This document shows, in pieces, positions 1-8,236 of a DNA stretch of 64,000 nucleotides. How positions within the stretch are numbered: position 1 is the stretch's first letter; each line of letters starts with the position of its first letter. Under the pieces are notes generated by a model. It made no database searches. It had not been told where the DNA came from and saw nothing but the letters and a program-made list of their open reading frames with translations. Source of the stretch: Modestobacter sp. L9-4 (GTDB lineage Bacteria > Actinomycetota > Actinomycetes > Mycobacteriales > Geodermatophilaceae). The stretch lies in the NCBI RefSeq assembly GCF_019112525.1, contig NZ_CP077800.1, positions 3,596,001 through 3,660,000 on the forward strand. Reading direction: 5' to 3'. Made by a program: the position numbers and the translations under genes.

Positions 1-951
<951 letters not shown>

Positions 952-966
952 TCCGTCGCTCTCCCG

Positions 967-1000
967 AACGGCCCGCCCCCCTGCTGGGGGGCGGGCCGTT
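967..1000 (+). terminator. Rho-independent-type terminator after clpX
   Basis: Perfect 15-bp inverted repeat (967-981 with 986-1000) around a TGCT loop. There is no long T tract, as is common in high-GC actinobacteria. Confidence 0.85.
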
Positions 1001-1240
1001 CTGCGTCCCCGCGACCGCGCTCATCGCGGGACGGGGCCTGCACCTCCGTGAGCTGGGGGCGACACGGTCGCGGGCCGGGGTGGACGCGAGTCGCCCGGGT
1101 CCCCGCCCGGTCCTGGGCCGGGCGAGGTCCCGCGGGACGGTGGTCGGCGCGGCGAGCGCGACACGCCGGGGTGGGGAAGAGGGGCGGGGCTGTGCGTGCT
1201 CTGTGCGGGTACGCCCACCGAGCCAGGGAGACACCCCGCG

Positions 1241-1951
1241 ATGCCGACGCTGCTGCAGCACCCGGACACCTCCGCCGCCCAGGTGGTCGCCCGCCGCCCA
1301 CGCCGGCTCCGCCGCCGGCTGGTCGCCGCCGGGATCGGTGTGGCGGTCGTCGTCCCGCTGGCCGGGGTCGCCTACGACCGGATCAGCGACTGGGTGACCC
1401 CGTTCGACCAGCAGGTGGTCGACCGCAGCACCCCGCCGTTGCTGCTGGCGCTGGACGACCTGCAGGAGTACCACGCAGCGACCGGCAGCTTCCAGGTCGT
1501 CATCGACCAGGAGCGCGACACCCGCTACGTGCCCTCGGCGATCAGCGGCGAGCGCACCAGCCTGCTCGCCACCGGCAGCGTCGACGCCTACGTCGACTTC
1601 ACCGGCCTGGACACCGGGCTGGTGCAGCTGTCCGCCGACGGAACCTCGGCCAGCCTGACCCTGCCGGCCCCGCGCCTGGACACCCCGCAGGTGGACGTGG
1701 CCAACAGCCGGGTCCTCGACCGCGACCGCGGCCTGCTCGACCGGGTCGGCGACGCGATCGCCGACGAGCCGGTCGACGACAGCGCGCTCTACGCCGCGGC
1801 GGGGGAGCGGATGGCAGCTGCCGCCGCCGAGAGCGACCTGCGCGCCCGGGCCGAGGAGAACACCCGCGACATGCTGACCGGGCTGGGCAGGTCCTTCGGC
1901 GTCCCGGACGTCACCGTGACCTTCGCGCCCGCGGCGGACGCCCAGAGCTGA
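1241..1951 (+). CDS. DUF4230-type membrane-anchored protein
   Basis: A 236-residue protein with a basic N-terminus rich in RRLRRR, one membrane helix at about residues 26-43, and an extracytoplasmic domain that resembles the DUF4230 family, whose function is unknown. The start at the ATG is chosen because AGGGAG sits 10 bases upstream; a longer reading from 1196 has no ribosome binding site. The domain is rich in Asp and Val and has no cysteine pairs or catalytic motif that I recognise. It stands alone between clpX and valS. Its last codons and stop lie in the first unit of a 48-bp tandem repeat. The family call rests on the general pattern, not on a search. Confidence 0.75.
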   Translation: MPTLLQHPDTSAAQVVARRPRRLRRRLVAAGIGVAVVVPLAGVAYDRISDWVTPFDQQVVDRSTPPLLLALDDLQEYHAATGSFQVVIDQERDTRYVPSAISGERTSLLATGSVDAYVDFTGLDTGLVQLSADGTSASLTLPAPRLDTPQVDVANSRVLDRDRGLLDRVGDAIADEPVDDSALYAAAGERMAAAAAESDLRARAEENTRDMLTGLGRSFGVPDVTVTFAPAADAQS

Positions 1952-2070
1952 GCCGTGCGGGGCCGGTCGACCGTGCCCGCGGCGGACGCCCGGAGCTGAG
2001 CCGTGCGGGGCCGGCCGACCGTGCCCGCGGCGAACGCCCGGAGCTGAGCTGTGCGGGGCCGGCCGTCCCG
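1927..2070. repeat. Three 48-bp imperfect tandem repeats over a gene end
   Basis: Units 1927-1974, 1975-2022 and 2023-2070 are nearly identical. Unit 1 contains the last codons and TGA of the DUF4230 gene. Each unit carries the arm GTGCGGGGCCGG, but only the last is followed by the complementary arm, so the terminator arm has been multiplied together with the 3' end of the gene. Confidence 0.9.
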
Positions 2071-2079
2071 GCCCCGCAC
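2051..2079. terminator. Bidirectional terminator between DUF4230 gene and valS
   Basis: Perfect 12-bp stem (2051-2062 with 2068-2079) and 5-base loop, in the convergent gap just beyond the valS stop. Confidence 0.85.
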
Positions 2080-2084
2080 CCGCC

Positions 2085-4676
2085 TCACGCCTCGGTGGGG
2101 ACCTCGGCGAGGACGACGTCGACCCGCAGCGGGCCCTCGCCGGCCACGATCGTGAGCTCGGCGATCCGGCCGGCCGCCACGAGGTCGGGGCGCACCGCCT
2201 CCACCAGCGGCACCTGCGCGGCCGGCGCGGTCACCGTGGCCGAGGCGACGTCGGCGCGCATCGACTGCTTGGCCTCCGACTTCGCCTTGCGCACCGCGGC
2301 CAGGGTCTCCGCGGCCACCACCGGCACCGCGGTGTCACCGCCGGCCGGCAGCTCCGTCGCGGTGGGCCACAGCGCCCGGTGCACCGACCCGCTCTGCCAC
2401 CACGACCAGACCTCCTCGGTCACGAACGGCAGCACCGGCGCGAACAGCCGCAGCTGCACCGACAGCGCCAGCGCCAGCGTCGCCTGCGCGGAGACCGCGG
2501 TGGCGTCGGTCTGGTACGCCCGGGTCTTCACCAGCTCCACGTAGTCGTCGCAGAACGACCAGAAGAACGTCTCGGCCACCTCGAGGGCCCGGGTGTAGTT
2601 GTAGGCGTCCATCGCCGCGGTGGCCTCGTCGACCACCTGCGCGAGCGAGGCGAGCAGGCCCAGGTCGATCGGCTCGGTGACGTCGGCGGCGGTCAGCGAC
2701 GGGGAGGCGCCCAGGCCGAGGACGAACTTGCCGACGTTGAGGATCTTCATGGCCAGCCGGCGGCCGACCTTCATCTGTGCCTCGTCGAAGGGTGAGTCGG
2801 CACCCGGGCGGGCACCGGCCGCACGCCAGCGCACCGCGTCGGTGCCGTAGCGCTCCAGCACGTCGATCGGCGTGGTGGCGTTGCCCTTGGACTTGCTCAT
2901 CTTCTTGCGGTCGGGGTCGACGACGAAGCCGGAGATGGTGGCGTGCGTGAACGGCACCGAGTCGTGCTCGTAGTGCGCCCGGACGACGGTGGAGAACAGC
3001 CAGGTGCGGATGATGTCGTGCGCCTGCGGCCGCTGGTCCATCGGGAAGACGTGCGCGAACAGCTCCGGGTCGGTGTCCCAGCCCGAGGCCACCTGCGGCG
3101 ACAGCGAGGACGTCGCCCAGGTGTCCATGACGTCGGGGTCGGCCATGAACCCGCCGGGCACGCCGCGCTGGTCCTCGGTGAACCCCTCGGGGACGTCGGA
3201 GGACGGGTCGACCGGCAGTGCGGCCTCCGGCGCCAGCAGCGGCTCGTCGTAGAGCGGGAGGCCCTCGGCGTCCAGCCGGTACCAGATCGGGAACGGGACG
3301 CCGAAGAACCGTTGACGGCTGACCAGCCAGTCACCGTTGAGGCCGTCGACCCAGTTCTCGTAGCGGTGCCGCATGTGCTCGGGGACCCACTGGATCTCCC
3401 GGCCGCGCTGGATCAGCGCGGCGCGCAGGTCGGCGTCCCGGCCGCCGTTGCGGATGTACCACTGGCGGGTGGTGACGATCTCCAGCGGGCGCTCGCCCTT
3501 CTCGAAGAACTTCACCGCGTGGGTGATCGGCTTCGGGTCACCGGCCAGGTCACCGCTCTCGCGCAGCAGCTCCACGATCCGCTGCTGGGCGCTGAACGAC
3601 GTCTTGCCGGCCAGCTCCGCATAGACGTCGGCGGGCACGCCCTCGGGGGCGTCGGCGACGAACCGGCCGTCCCAGCCGATGACGGCGCGGGTGGGCAGCT
3701 GCAGCTCCCGCCACCAGGTGACGTCGTTGAGGTCGCCGAAGGTGCAGATCATCGCGATGCCCGAGCCCTTGTCCGGCTCCGCGAGGCGGTGGGCGAGCAC
3801 CGGGACCTCGACCTCGAACAGCGGCGTCCGGACGGTCTTCCCGAACAGCGGCTGGTAGCGGGCGTCGTCCGGGTGCGCGACCAGGGCCACGCAGGCCGGC
3901 AGCAGCTCGGGCCGGGTGGTCTCGATGAAGACCGGGTCGCCGCCGGGGCCGGCGAAGCCGACGCGGTGGTAGGCGCCGGGGCGCTCCCGGTCCTCCAGCT
4001 CGGCCTGGGCGACGGCGGTGCGGAAGGTGACGTCCCAGAGGGTCGGCGCCTCCTGGGCGTACGCCTCGCCGCGGGTCAGGTTGTGCAGGAACATCCGCTG
4101 CGCGGTGGCCCGGGAGGTCTCCGAGATCGTGCGGTAGACGTTCGACCAGTCGACCGACAGGCCCACGCGCTTCCACAGCTCGGCGAAGGACTCCTCGTCG
4201 ACCGCGGTCAGCTGCTCGCAGAGCTCGACGAAGTTGCGCCGGGAGATCGGCAGCTGGTCCTTGCCCGGCTTCTCCGGCGGGGTGAAGTCGGCGTCGTAGG
4301 GCAGCGAGGGGTCGCAGCGCACGCCGTAGTAGTTCTGCACCCGGCGCTCGGTCGGCAGGCCGTTGTCGTCCCAGCCCATCGGGTAGAACACGTGCTTGCC
4401 GCGCATCCGCTGGTAGCGGGCGACGATGTCGGTGTGGGTGTAGCTGAACACGTGCCCGACGTGCAGCGACCCGCTCGCCGTGGGGGGCGGGGTGTCGATC
4501 GCGTAGGTCTGCGACCGGGGTGCGGCCAGCGCGGCGGCCCGGTCGAAGGCGTAGGTGTCCTGCTCCGACCAGCGGGCGGTCCAGGTGGCCTCGAGCCCGT
4601 CGACGGAGGGCTTGTCGGGTACGCCGGCGGTCGCTCCCGGGGCCGTGCTGTCCAGGGGGGAGGTGTCGGCTGCCAT
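2085..4676 (-). CDS. valS: Valyl-tRNA synthetase
   Basis: Class I synthetase that charges tRNA-Val. The 863 residues hold the HIGH-type signature HVGH (72-75, in GSLHVGH) and KMSKS (about 592-596, in KKMSKSKGN), with the CP1 editing insert between them. The shape resembles the shorter archaeal-type ValS found in many actinobacteria. I place the start at the ATG that opens MAADTSP; another ATG nine bases further upstream is possible. valS is divergent from folC with only 19 bases between the start codons, whereas in most actinobacteria clpX, valS and folC point the same way. No T-box leader is visible. Confidence 0.97.
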   Translation of the reverse strand: MAADTSPLDSTAPGATAGVPDKPSVDGLEATWTARWSEQDTYAFDRAAALAAPRSQTYAIDTPPPTASGSLHVGHVFSYTHTDIVARYQRMRGKHVFYPMGWDDNGLPTERRVQNYYGVRCDPSLPYDADFTPPEKPGKDQLPISRRNFVELCEQLTAVDEESFAELWKRVGLSVDWSNVYRTISETSRATAQRMFLHNLTRGEAYAQEAPTLWDVTFRTAVAQAELEDRERPGAYHRVGFAGPGGDPVFIETTRPELLPACVALVAHPDDARYQPLFGKTVRTPLFEVEVPVLAHRLAEPDKGSGIAMICTFGDLNDVTWWRELQLPTRAVIGWDGRFVADAPEGVPADVYAELAGKTSFSAQQRIVELLRESGDLAGDPKPITHAVKFFEKGERPLEIVTTRQWYIRNGGRDADLRAALIQRGREIQWVPEHMRHRYENWVDGLNGDWLVSRQRFFGVPFPIWYRLDAEGLPLYDEPLLAPEAALPVDPSSDVPEGFTEDQRGVPGGFMADPDVMDTWATSSLSPQVASGWDTDPELFAHVFPMDQRPQAHDIIRTWLFSTVVRAHYEHDSVPFTHATISGFVVDPDRKKMSKSKGNATTPIDVLERYGTDAVRWRAAGARPGADSPFDEAQMKVGRRLAMKILNVGKFVLGLGASPSLTAADVTEPIDLGLLASLAQVVDEATAAMDAYNYTRALEVAETFFWSFCDDYVELVKTRAYQTDATAVSAQATLALALSVQLRLFAPVLPFVTEEVWSWWQSGSVHRALWPTATELPAGGDTAVPVVAAETLAAVRKAKSEAKQSMRADVASATVTAPAAQVPLVEAVRPDLVAAGRIAELTIVAGEGPLRVDVVLAEVPTEA

Positions 4677-4695
4677 GACTGGCATCCTAGGAGCG

Positions 4696-6084
4696 GTGAG
4701 CACCTCCCTTCCCCGTGACCTCGCCCGGGTCGAGCAGGCGCTCCTCGCCCGCTGGCCGGAGAGCCGTCTCGAGCCGTCGCTGACCCGCATCACCGCGCTG
4801 CTGGACCTGCTGGGCTCCCCGCACCGCGCCTTCCCCGTCGTCCAGGTCACCGGCACCAACGGCAAGACCACGACGGCGCGGATGATCGACGAGCTGCTGC
4901 GCGGGTTCGGCCTGCGCGTGGGCCGGTTCACCAGCCCGCACCTGGAGCAGGTGCGGGAGCGGATCGTGCTCGACGGCGAGCCGATCAGCGCCGAGCGCTT
5001 CGTCGAGGTCTTCGACGACATCGCCCCCTACGTGCAGATGGTCGACGCCGGCAGCGACGTCCCGATGTCCTTCTTCGAGGTCACCGTCGCCATGGCCTAC
5101 GCCGCCTTCGCCGAGACCCCGGTCGACGTCGCGGTGGTCGAGGTGGGCATGGGCGGCACCTGGGACGCGACCAACGTCGCCGACGCCCGGGTCGCCGTCG
5201 TCACCCCGGTGTCGATGGACCACGCCGAGTACCTGGGCCCCGACGTGGCCAGCATCGCCACCGAGAAGGCCGGGATCATCAAGCCCGCGCCGCCCGTGGA
5301 GGAGGGGCTGCCCGCCGTCGACGTCGTCGCCGTGCTCGCCCACCAGCCGGCCGGTGCGCTGGAGGCGCTGGTGCGCCGGGCGATCGAGGTCGACGCGACC
5401 GTGGCCCGCGAGGGCACCGAGTTCGGCGTGCTGGAGCGGCGGGTCGCCGTCGGCGGGCAGCAGGTGCGCCTGCAGGGCCTGGGCGGGGAGTACGACGAGG
5501 TCTTCCTGCCGCTGTTCGGCGCACACCAGGCGCAGAACGCCGCCGTCGCGCTGGCCGCCGTCGAGGCGTTCCTCGGTGCGGGTCAGGCCACCGGGCCGGT
5601 CGCGCAGGACGTCGTCCGCGAGTCCTTCGCCGCCGTCCGGTCGCCCGGGCGGCTGGAGCGGCTGCGCACCTCGCCGGCCGTGCTGGTCGACGCCGCGCAC
5701 AACCCGGCCGGCATGGCCGCGACCGTGGCCGCCGTCCGGGAGTCCTTCGACTTCACCCGGCTGGTCGGGGTCGTCGGGTGCGTCCAGGGCAAGGACGTGA
5801 CCGGCATGCTCACCGAGCTCGAGGGCCTGTGCGCCGAGCTCGTGGTCACCCAGAACAGCTCGCCGCGGGCCATCCCGGCCGACGAGCTGGGCGCGCTGGC
5901 CGTCGACGTCTTCGGCGCCGACCGGGTGAGCGTCCACCCGCAGCTGTCCGACGCCCTGGAGGCCGCGATCGAGCTGGCCGAGGCCGGCCCGGACGACGCC
6001 CTGGGCGGCTCCGGTGTGCTGGTCACCGGCAGCGTCGTCACCGCGGGGGAGGCCCGCACGCTGCTGGGCGGGGGGCGGAGGTGA
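4696..6084 (+). CDS. folC: Folylpolyglutamate / dihydrofolate synthase FolC
   Basis: Mur-ligase-family enzyme that joins glutamate to dihydropteroate or folates using ATP. The N-terminal ATP loop [12 protein letters not shown] lies near residue 55. The Mur central domain, with a [14 protein letters not shown] segment, and the C-terminal ligase domain, with [10 protein letters not shown], follow. The 462 residues from this GTG have the usual family length. TAGGAG lies only 2 bases upstream of the GTG, so the start is uncertain: an in-frame ATG at 4675 would overlap valS, and leaderless initiation is also possible. The stop overlaps the next start as GTGA. Confidence 0.95.
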   Translation: MSTSLPRDLARVEQALLARWPESRLEPSLTRITALLDLLGSPHRAFPVVQVTGTNGKTTTARMIDELLRGFGLRVGRFTSPHLEQVRERIVLDGEPISAERFVEVFDDIAPYVQMVDAGSDVPMSFFEVTVAMAYAAFAETPVDVAVVEVGMGGTWDATNVADARVAVVTPVSMDHAEYLGPDVASIATEKAGIIKPAPPVEEGLPAVDVVAVLAHQPAGALEALVRRAIEVDATVAREGTEFGVLERRVAVGGQQVRLQGLGGEYDEVFLPLFGAHQAQNAAVALAAVEAFLGAGQATGPVAQDVVRESFAAVRSPGRLERLRTSPAVLVDAAHNPAGMAATVAAVRESFDFTRLVGVVGCVQGKDVTGMLTELEGLCAELVVTQNSSPRAIPADELGALAVDVFGADRVSVHPQLSDALEAAIELAEAGPDDALGGSGVLVTGSVVTAGEARTLLGGGRR

Positions 6085-6470
6085 CCGCGCCGGACCCGGT
6101 CCGCGCGGGGAGGGCGCTCGGCGGGGCGGCCGCGGCGATCCTGCTGCTGGAGGGGATCGCCGTCCTGTTCGTCCCGCGGGGCATCGCGCAGAGCGGCGAC
6201 GGGCTGACCGGCTTCCGGCTCACCGTGCTGATCGTGCTGGCGGTGCTGTTCGTCCTGGCCAGCGGCATGCAGCGGAAGCCGCGCGGGCTGCTGATCGGGA
6301 CCGTGCTGCAGGTGCCGCTGCTGCTGACCGGCTTCTTCGGTGCCGCCATGTGGCTGGTCGGCGGCCTGTTCGTGCTCATCTGGGCCTACCTGCTGCAGAC
6401 CCGCAAGGAGCTCCTGGGCTCACCGCTCGGGCCGCCGCCCGCGGCGCCGCCGTCACCGCCGGTGGGCTGA
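6081..6470 (+). CDS. DUF4233 small membrane protein
   Basis: A 129-residue protein with four predicted membrane helices (about residues 15-33, 44-60, 68-84 and 88-104) and a Pro/Ala-rich C-terminal tail. It fits the DUF4233 family that sits between folC and ndk in actinobacteria (the Rv2446c position). Its function is unknown. Its GTG start overlaps the folC stop by four bases, so the two are translationally coupled. Confidence 0.85.
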   Translation: MTAPDPVRAGRALGGAAAAILLLEGIAVLFVPRGIAQSGDGLTGFRLTVLIVLAVLFVLASGMQRKPRGLLIGTVLQVPLLLTGFFGAAMWLVGGLFVLIWAYLLQTRKELLGSPLGPPPAAPPSPPVG

Positions 6471-6482
6471 CCGCGACAGGGG

Positions 6483-6499
6483 TCCCCCGTTCGGGGGGA
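6483..6499 (+). terminator. Small GC hairpin after DUF4233 gene
   Basis: TCCCCCG and CGGGGGGA face each other across a two-base loop, 13 bases after the stop. Confidence 0.5.
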
Positions 6500-6584
6500 G
6501 TCGGGGGAGCTCCGCTGCGGTTGCCGCCGGGCGCGGTCGAAGCTGGGGGAGAGCCCACGGACGAGCTCGCGAGTGGAGGCAGGG

Positions 6585-6869
6585 ATGAGGCACCACAGCG
6601 GTTGTTGCGCCAGCGCCACCGGGCAGGACGGGACGAAGAAGCGCCCGGGCCCGGGTGAGCCGGCGATCGGCATGGCCGGACCGGTCAGCCAGACCATCGT
6701 GGAGTTCGCGGCCCGTACCCGGCACCAGGTGCACGGCGACCTGGTCGAGCGGCACGCCCGCGAGCTGCACTCCCGGTCCAGCTACGACTGCTGGAACGGC
6801 CTGTCCGACCGCGACCAGGAGCTGTGGCGGCACATGGCCCGCCTGGACCTGACCACCGGTCGCCCCTAG
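6585..6869 (+). CDS. Small hypothetical protein (94 aa)
   Basis: I do not recognise this protein. The ATG is preceded by GGAGG at a 5-base spacing, which supports translation from here. The N-terminal 30 residues are basic and low in complexity with a CC pair. The C-terminal part, about residues 30-94, is helical and charged, with His- and Arg-rich stretches and the segment SYDCWNGLSDRDQELWRHM. It is one of only three genes in the window that end in TAG, and that TAG lies in a CTAG palindrome shared with the stop of the convergent gene, so the two genes overlap by four bases. Confidence 0.6.
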   Translation: MRHHSGCCASATGQDGTKKRPGPGEPAIGMAGPVSQTIVEFAARTRHQVHGDLVERHARELHSRSSYDCWNGLSDRDQELWRHMARLDLTTGRP

Positions 6870-7420
6870 TCGGCGGCGGGGGGCTGGTGGAGCAGGGCAC
6901 TCAGACGCGCAGCCGCGTCGCCCAGCCCGTCCCGCAGCTCCTCGCCGTGGCCGCTCAGCCGGTCGAGCAGGCGGACGACGGTCGGGTCGGCCACCGCCAG
7001 GACGCCGAGCAGCACGTGCCCGCTGTCCAGCCGGCGTTCCCCCTGCCGCACCGCGGCCCGCAGCGACTCCTGCAGCACCCGCTTGCTGGCACTCGTGAAG
7101 GGCAGGTGGCCGCTGACCTCCTGCCGGCCGCGGTCGAGCGCGCCGGGCCCGAAGACGGCCTCGGCGGTGGCCCGCACCTGGTCCAGGTCCACGCCCACGG
7201 CGGCGAGCACGTCGGCGTCCAGGGCGCCCGGCTCCAGGGCCGTGCGCAGGCCCGCGTGGTCGACACCTGCCGCGGCCAGCGCCGTGCCGCCGCGTCCGGT
7301 GTCCCGGGTGAGCGCGAGCAGCAGGTGCACCGGCTCGATCTCCTCCGCGTGCAGCGTGCGGGCCTCCTCCTGCGCGCGGACGACGGCCTGCCGTGCCTCG
7401 TCGGTGAAGCGTTCGAACAC
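6866..7420 (-). CDS. Clp N-domain (Clp R repeat) protein without ATPase
   Basis: A 184-residue protein that carries a double Clp-N repeat like the substrate- and adaptor-binding N domain of ClpA/ClpC. Repeat 1 starts MFERFTDEARQAVVRAQEEA, with the AEEIEPVHLLLAL segment. Repeat 2 contains LPFTSASKRVLQESLRAA and DSGHVLLGVLAV. No AAA+ module follows, so it may bind or modulate a Clp protease instead of unfolding substrates (inference). The GTG start lies one base after the stop of the HTH gene, with GAAGGGA 8 bases upstream, so the two form an operon. It ends in TAG inside the shared CTAG. Confidence 0.85.
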   Translation of the reverse strand: MFERFTDEARQAVVRAQEEARTLHAEEIEPVHLLLALTRDTGRGGTALAAAGVDHAGLRTALEPGALDADVLAAVGVDLDQVRATAEAVFGPGALDRGRQEVSGHLPFTSASKRVLQESLRAAVRQGERRLDSGHVLLGVLAVADPTVVRLLDRLSGHGEELRDGLGDAAARLSALLHQPPAAD

Positions 7421-7421
7421 G

Positions 7422-7643
7422 TCAGCGGTCCCTTCGTGAGGTGGCGTGCTTCTTGTGGACGGCCTGCTTGCTGACCCCGAGGGCGTCGGCGATCTGCTGC
7501 CAGGACCAGCCGCGGGCCCGGGCGCTGCCGACCTGGAGGACCTCCAGGCGGTCGGCGAGGTCGCGGAGCGCGCGGACGGCCCGCAGCCCGGTGTCCGGGT
7601 CGTCGGCCGCCGCGGCGGTGGTGACGTCGGTCGGAGTGGCCAT
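7422..7643 (-). CDS. Small helix-turn-helix regulator of the Clp-N gene
   Basis: A 73-residue protein with a C-terminal helix-turn-helix (WSWQQIADALGVSKQAVHKKH) preceded by a helical segment. It is the first gene of a two-gene operon with the Clp-N protein, a pairing common in actinobacteria. The ATG has no Shine-Dalgarno sequence, but a perfect promoter ends six bases upstream, so the mRNA is probably leaderless. Two identical-arm palindromes overlap this promoter, which suggests that the protein represses its own operon (inference). Confidence 0.85.
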   Translation of the reverse strand: MATPTDVTTAAAADDPDTGLRAVRALRDLADRLEVLQVGSARARGWSWQQIADALGVSKQAVHKKHATSRRDR

Positions 7644-7646
7644 GTC

Positions 7647-7689
7647 GTCAACATAGGTTGACGCCACACCTCTGTCAACCCAGGTTGAC
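7647..7689 (-). promoter_or_regulatory. Promoter with two operator palindromes (HTH/Clp-N operon)
   Basis: GTCAAC-N4-GTTGAC occurs twice, at 7647-7662 and 7674-7689, with centres 27 bp apart. On the minus strand the second site contains part of -35 TTGACA (7673-7678) and the first contains -10 TATGTT (7650-7655), separated by exactly 17 bp. Binding at either site would block RNA polymerase. Confidence 0.85.
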
Positions 7690-7702
7690 GAGCGGCGTCC
7701 CG

Positions 7703-7708
7703 TACTCT
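7703..7708 (+). promoter_or_regulatory. -10 box of ndk (leaderless)
   Basis: TACTCT ends seven bases before the GTG start. No good -35 is seen; the operator sites of the divergent operon lie just upstream. Confidence 0.6.
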
Positions 7709-7715
7709 CCCCGGC

Positions 7716-8135
7716 GTGTCTGCACCCACTGCTGAGCGTTCGCTGGTCCTGGTCAAGCCCGACGGCGTGGCCCGCGGCCTGGTCGGCCAGGTCGTCGCCC
7801 GCCTCGAGGCCAAGGGCCTGCGCCTGGTCGCCGCCGAGCTGCGCACCCTGACCGTCGAGGTCGCCGAGGAGCACTACGGCGAGCACCGCGAGCGCCCGTT
7901 CTTCGGCTCGCTCGTCGAGTTCATCACCAGCGCCCCGCTGCTCGCCCTGGTCGTCGAGGGCCCCCGCGCCATCGAGGCGTTCCGCGCGCTCGCCGGCGCC
8001 ACCGACCCGGTCAAGGCCGCCCCCGGCACCATCCGCGGCGACTTCGCCCTCGAGGTGCAGTCCAACATCGTGCACGGCTCGGACTCGCCCGAGTCCGCCG
8101 CCCGCGAGATCGCGCTCTTCTTCCCCCAGCTCTGA
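7716..8135 (+). CDS. ndk: Nucleoside diphosphate kinase
   Basis: Transfers the gamma phosphate between nucleoside triphosphates and diphosphates through a phospho-histidine. The 139 residues contain the N-terminal VKPDG motif (13-17) and the active-site histidine H120 in NIVHGSDS, and have the standard family length. The GTG start has no ribosome binding site but has a -10 box seven bases upstream, which suggests a leaderless message. It is divergent from the HTH/Clp-N operon and lies in the conserved folC-ndk-rne neighbourhood. Confidence 0.97.
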   Translation: MSAPTAERSLVLVKPDGVARGLVGQVVARLEAKGLRLVAAELRTLTVEVAEEHYGEHRERPFFGSLVEFITSAPLLALVVEGPRAIEAFRALAGATDPVKAAPGTIRGDFALEVQSNIVHGSDSPESAAREIALFFPQL

Positions 8136-8143
8136 CGGAGGAC

Positions 8144-8178
8144 CCCCTCGCGGGCTCGCCGCGCGAGCCTGCGAGGGG
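8144..8178 (+). terminator. REP-like hairpin after ndk (copy A)
   Basis: A 15-bp stem (8144-8158 with 8164-8178, one G-T wobble) and a 5-base loop, preceded by GGAGGACC right after the stop. It is a member of the dispersed element family also found at 41528, 46981, 60990 and 63415. Confidence 0.8.
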
Positions 8179-8221
8179 CTCGGGGGCGCTGTTGGCGGAC
8201 AGGGCCCCTGGTGGTGCCGGT

Positions 8222-8227
8222 TACCCT
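8222..8227 (+). promoter_or_regulatory. -10 box of the radical SAM gene
   Basis: TACCCT lies nine bases before the ATG. A spaced -35 is not evident. Confidence 0.45.
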
Positions 8228-8236
8228 GGACGGGCC

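Noticed and set aside
4555..4695. Longer folC start upstream, overlapping valS
   Set aside because: It would require translation through the first codons of the divergent valS and adds residues without homology; the GTG at 4696 gives the usual N-terminus.
4677..4695. T-box or riboswitch before valS
   Set aside because: The gap to folC is only 19 bases, which leaves no room for a leader structure.
2943..4718. Long plus-strand open frame opposite valS
   Set aside because: Antisense shadow of a high-GC gene; its composition is that of a frame opposite valS and it has no domain.
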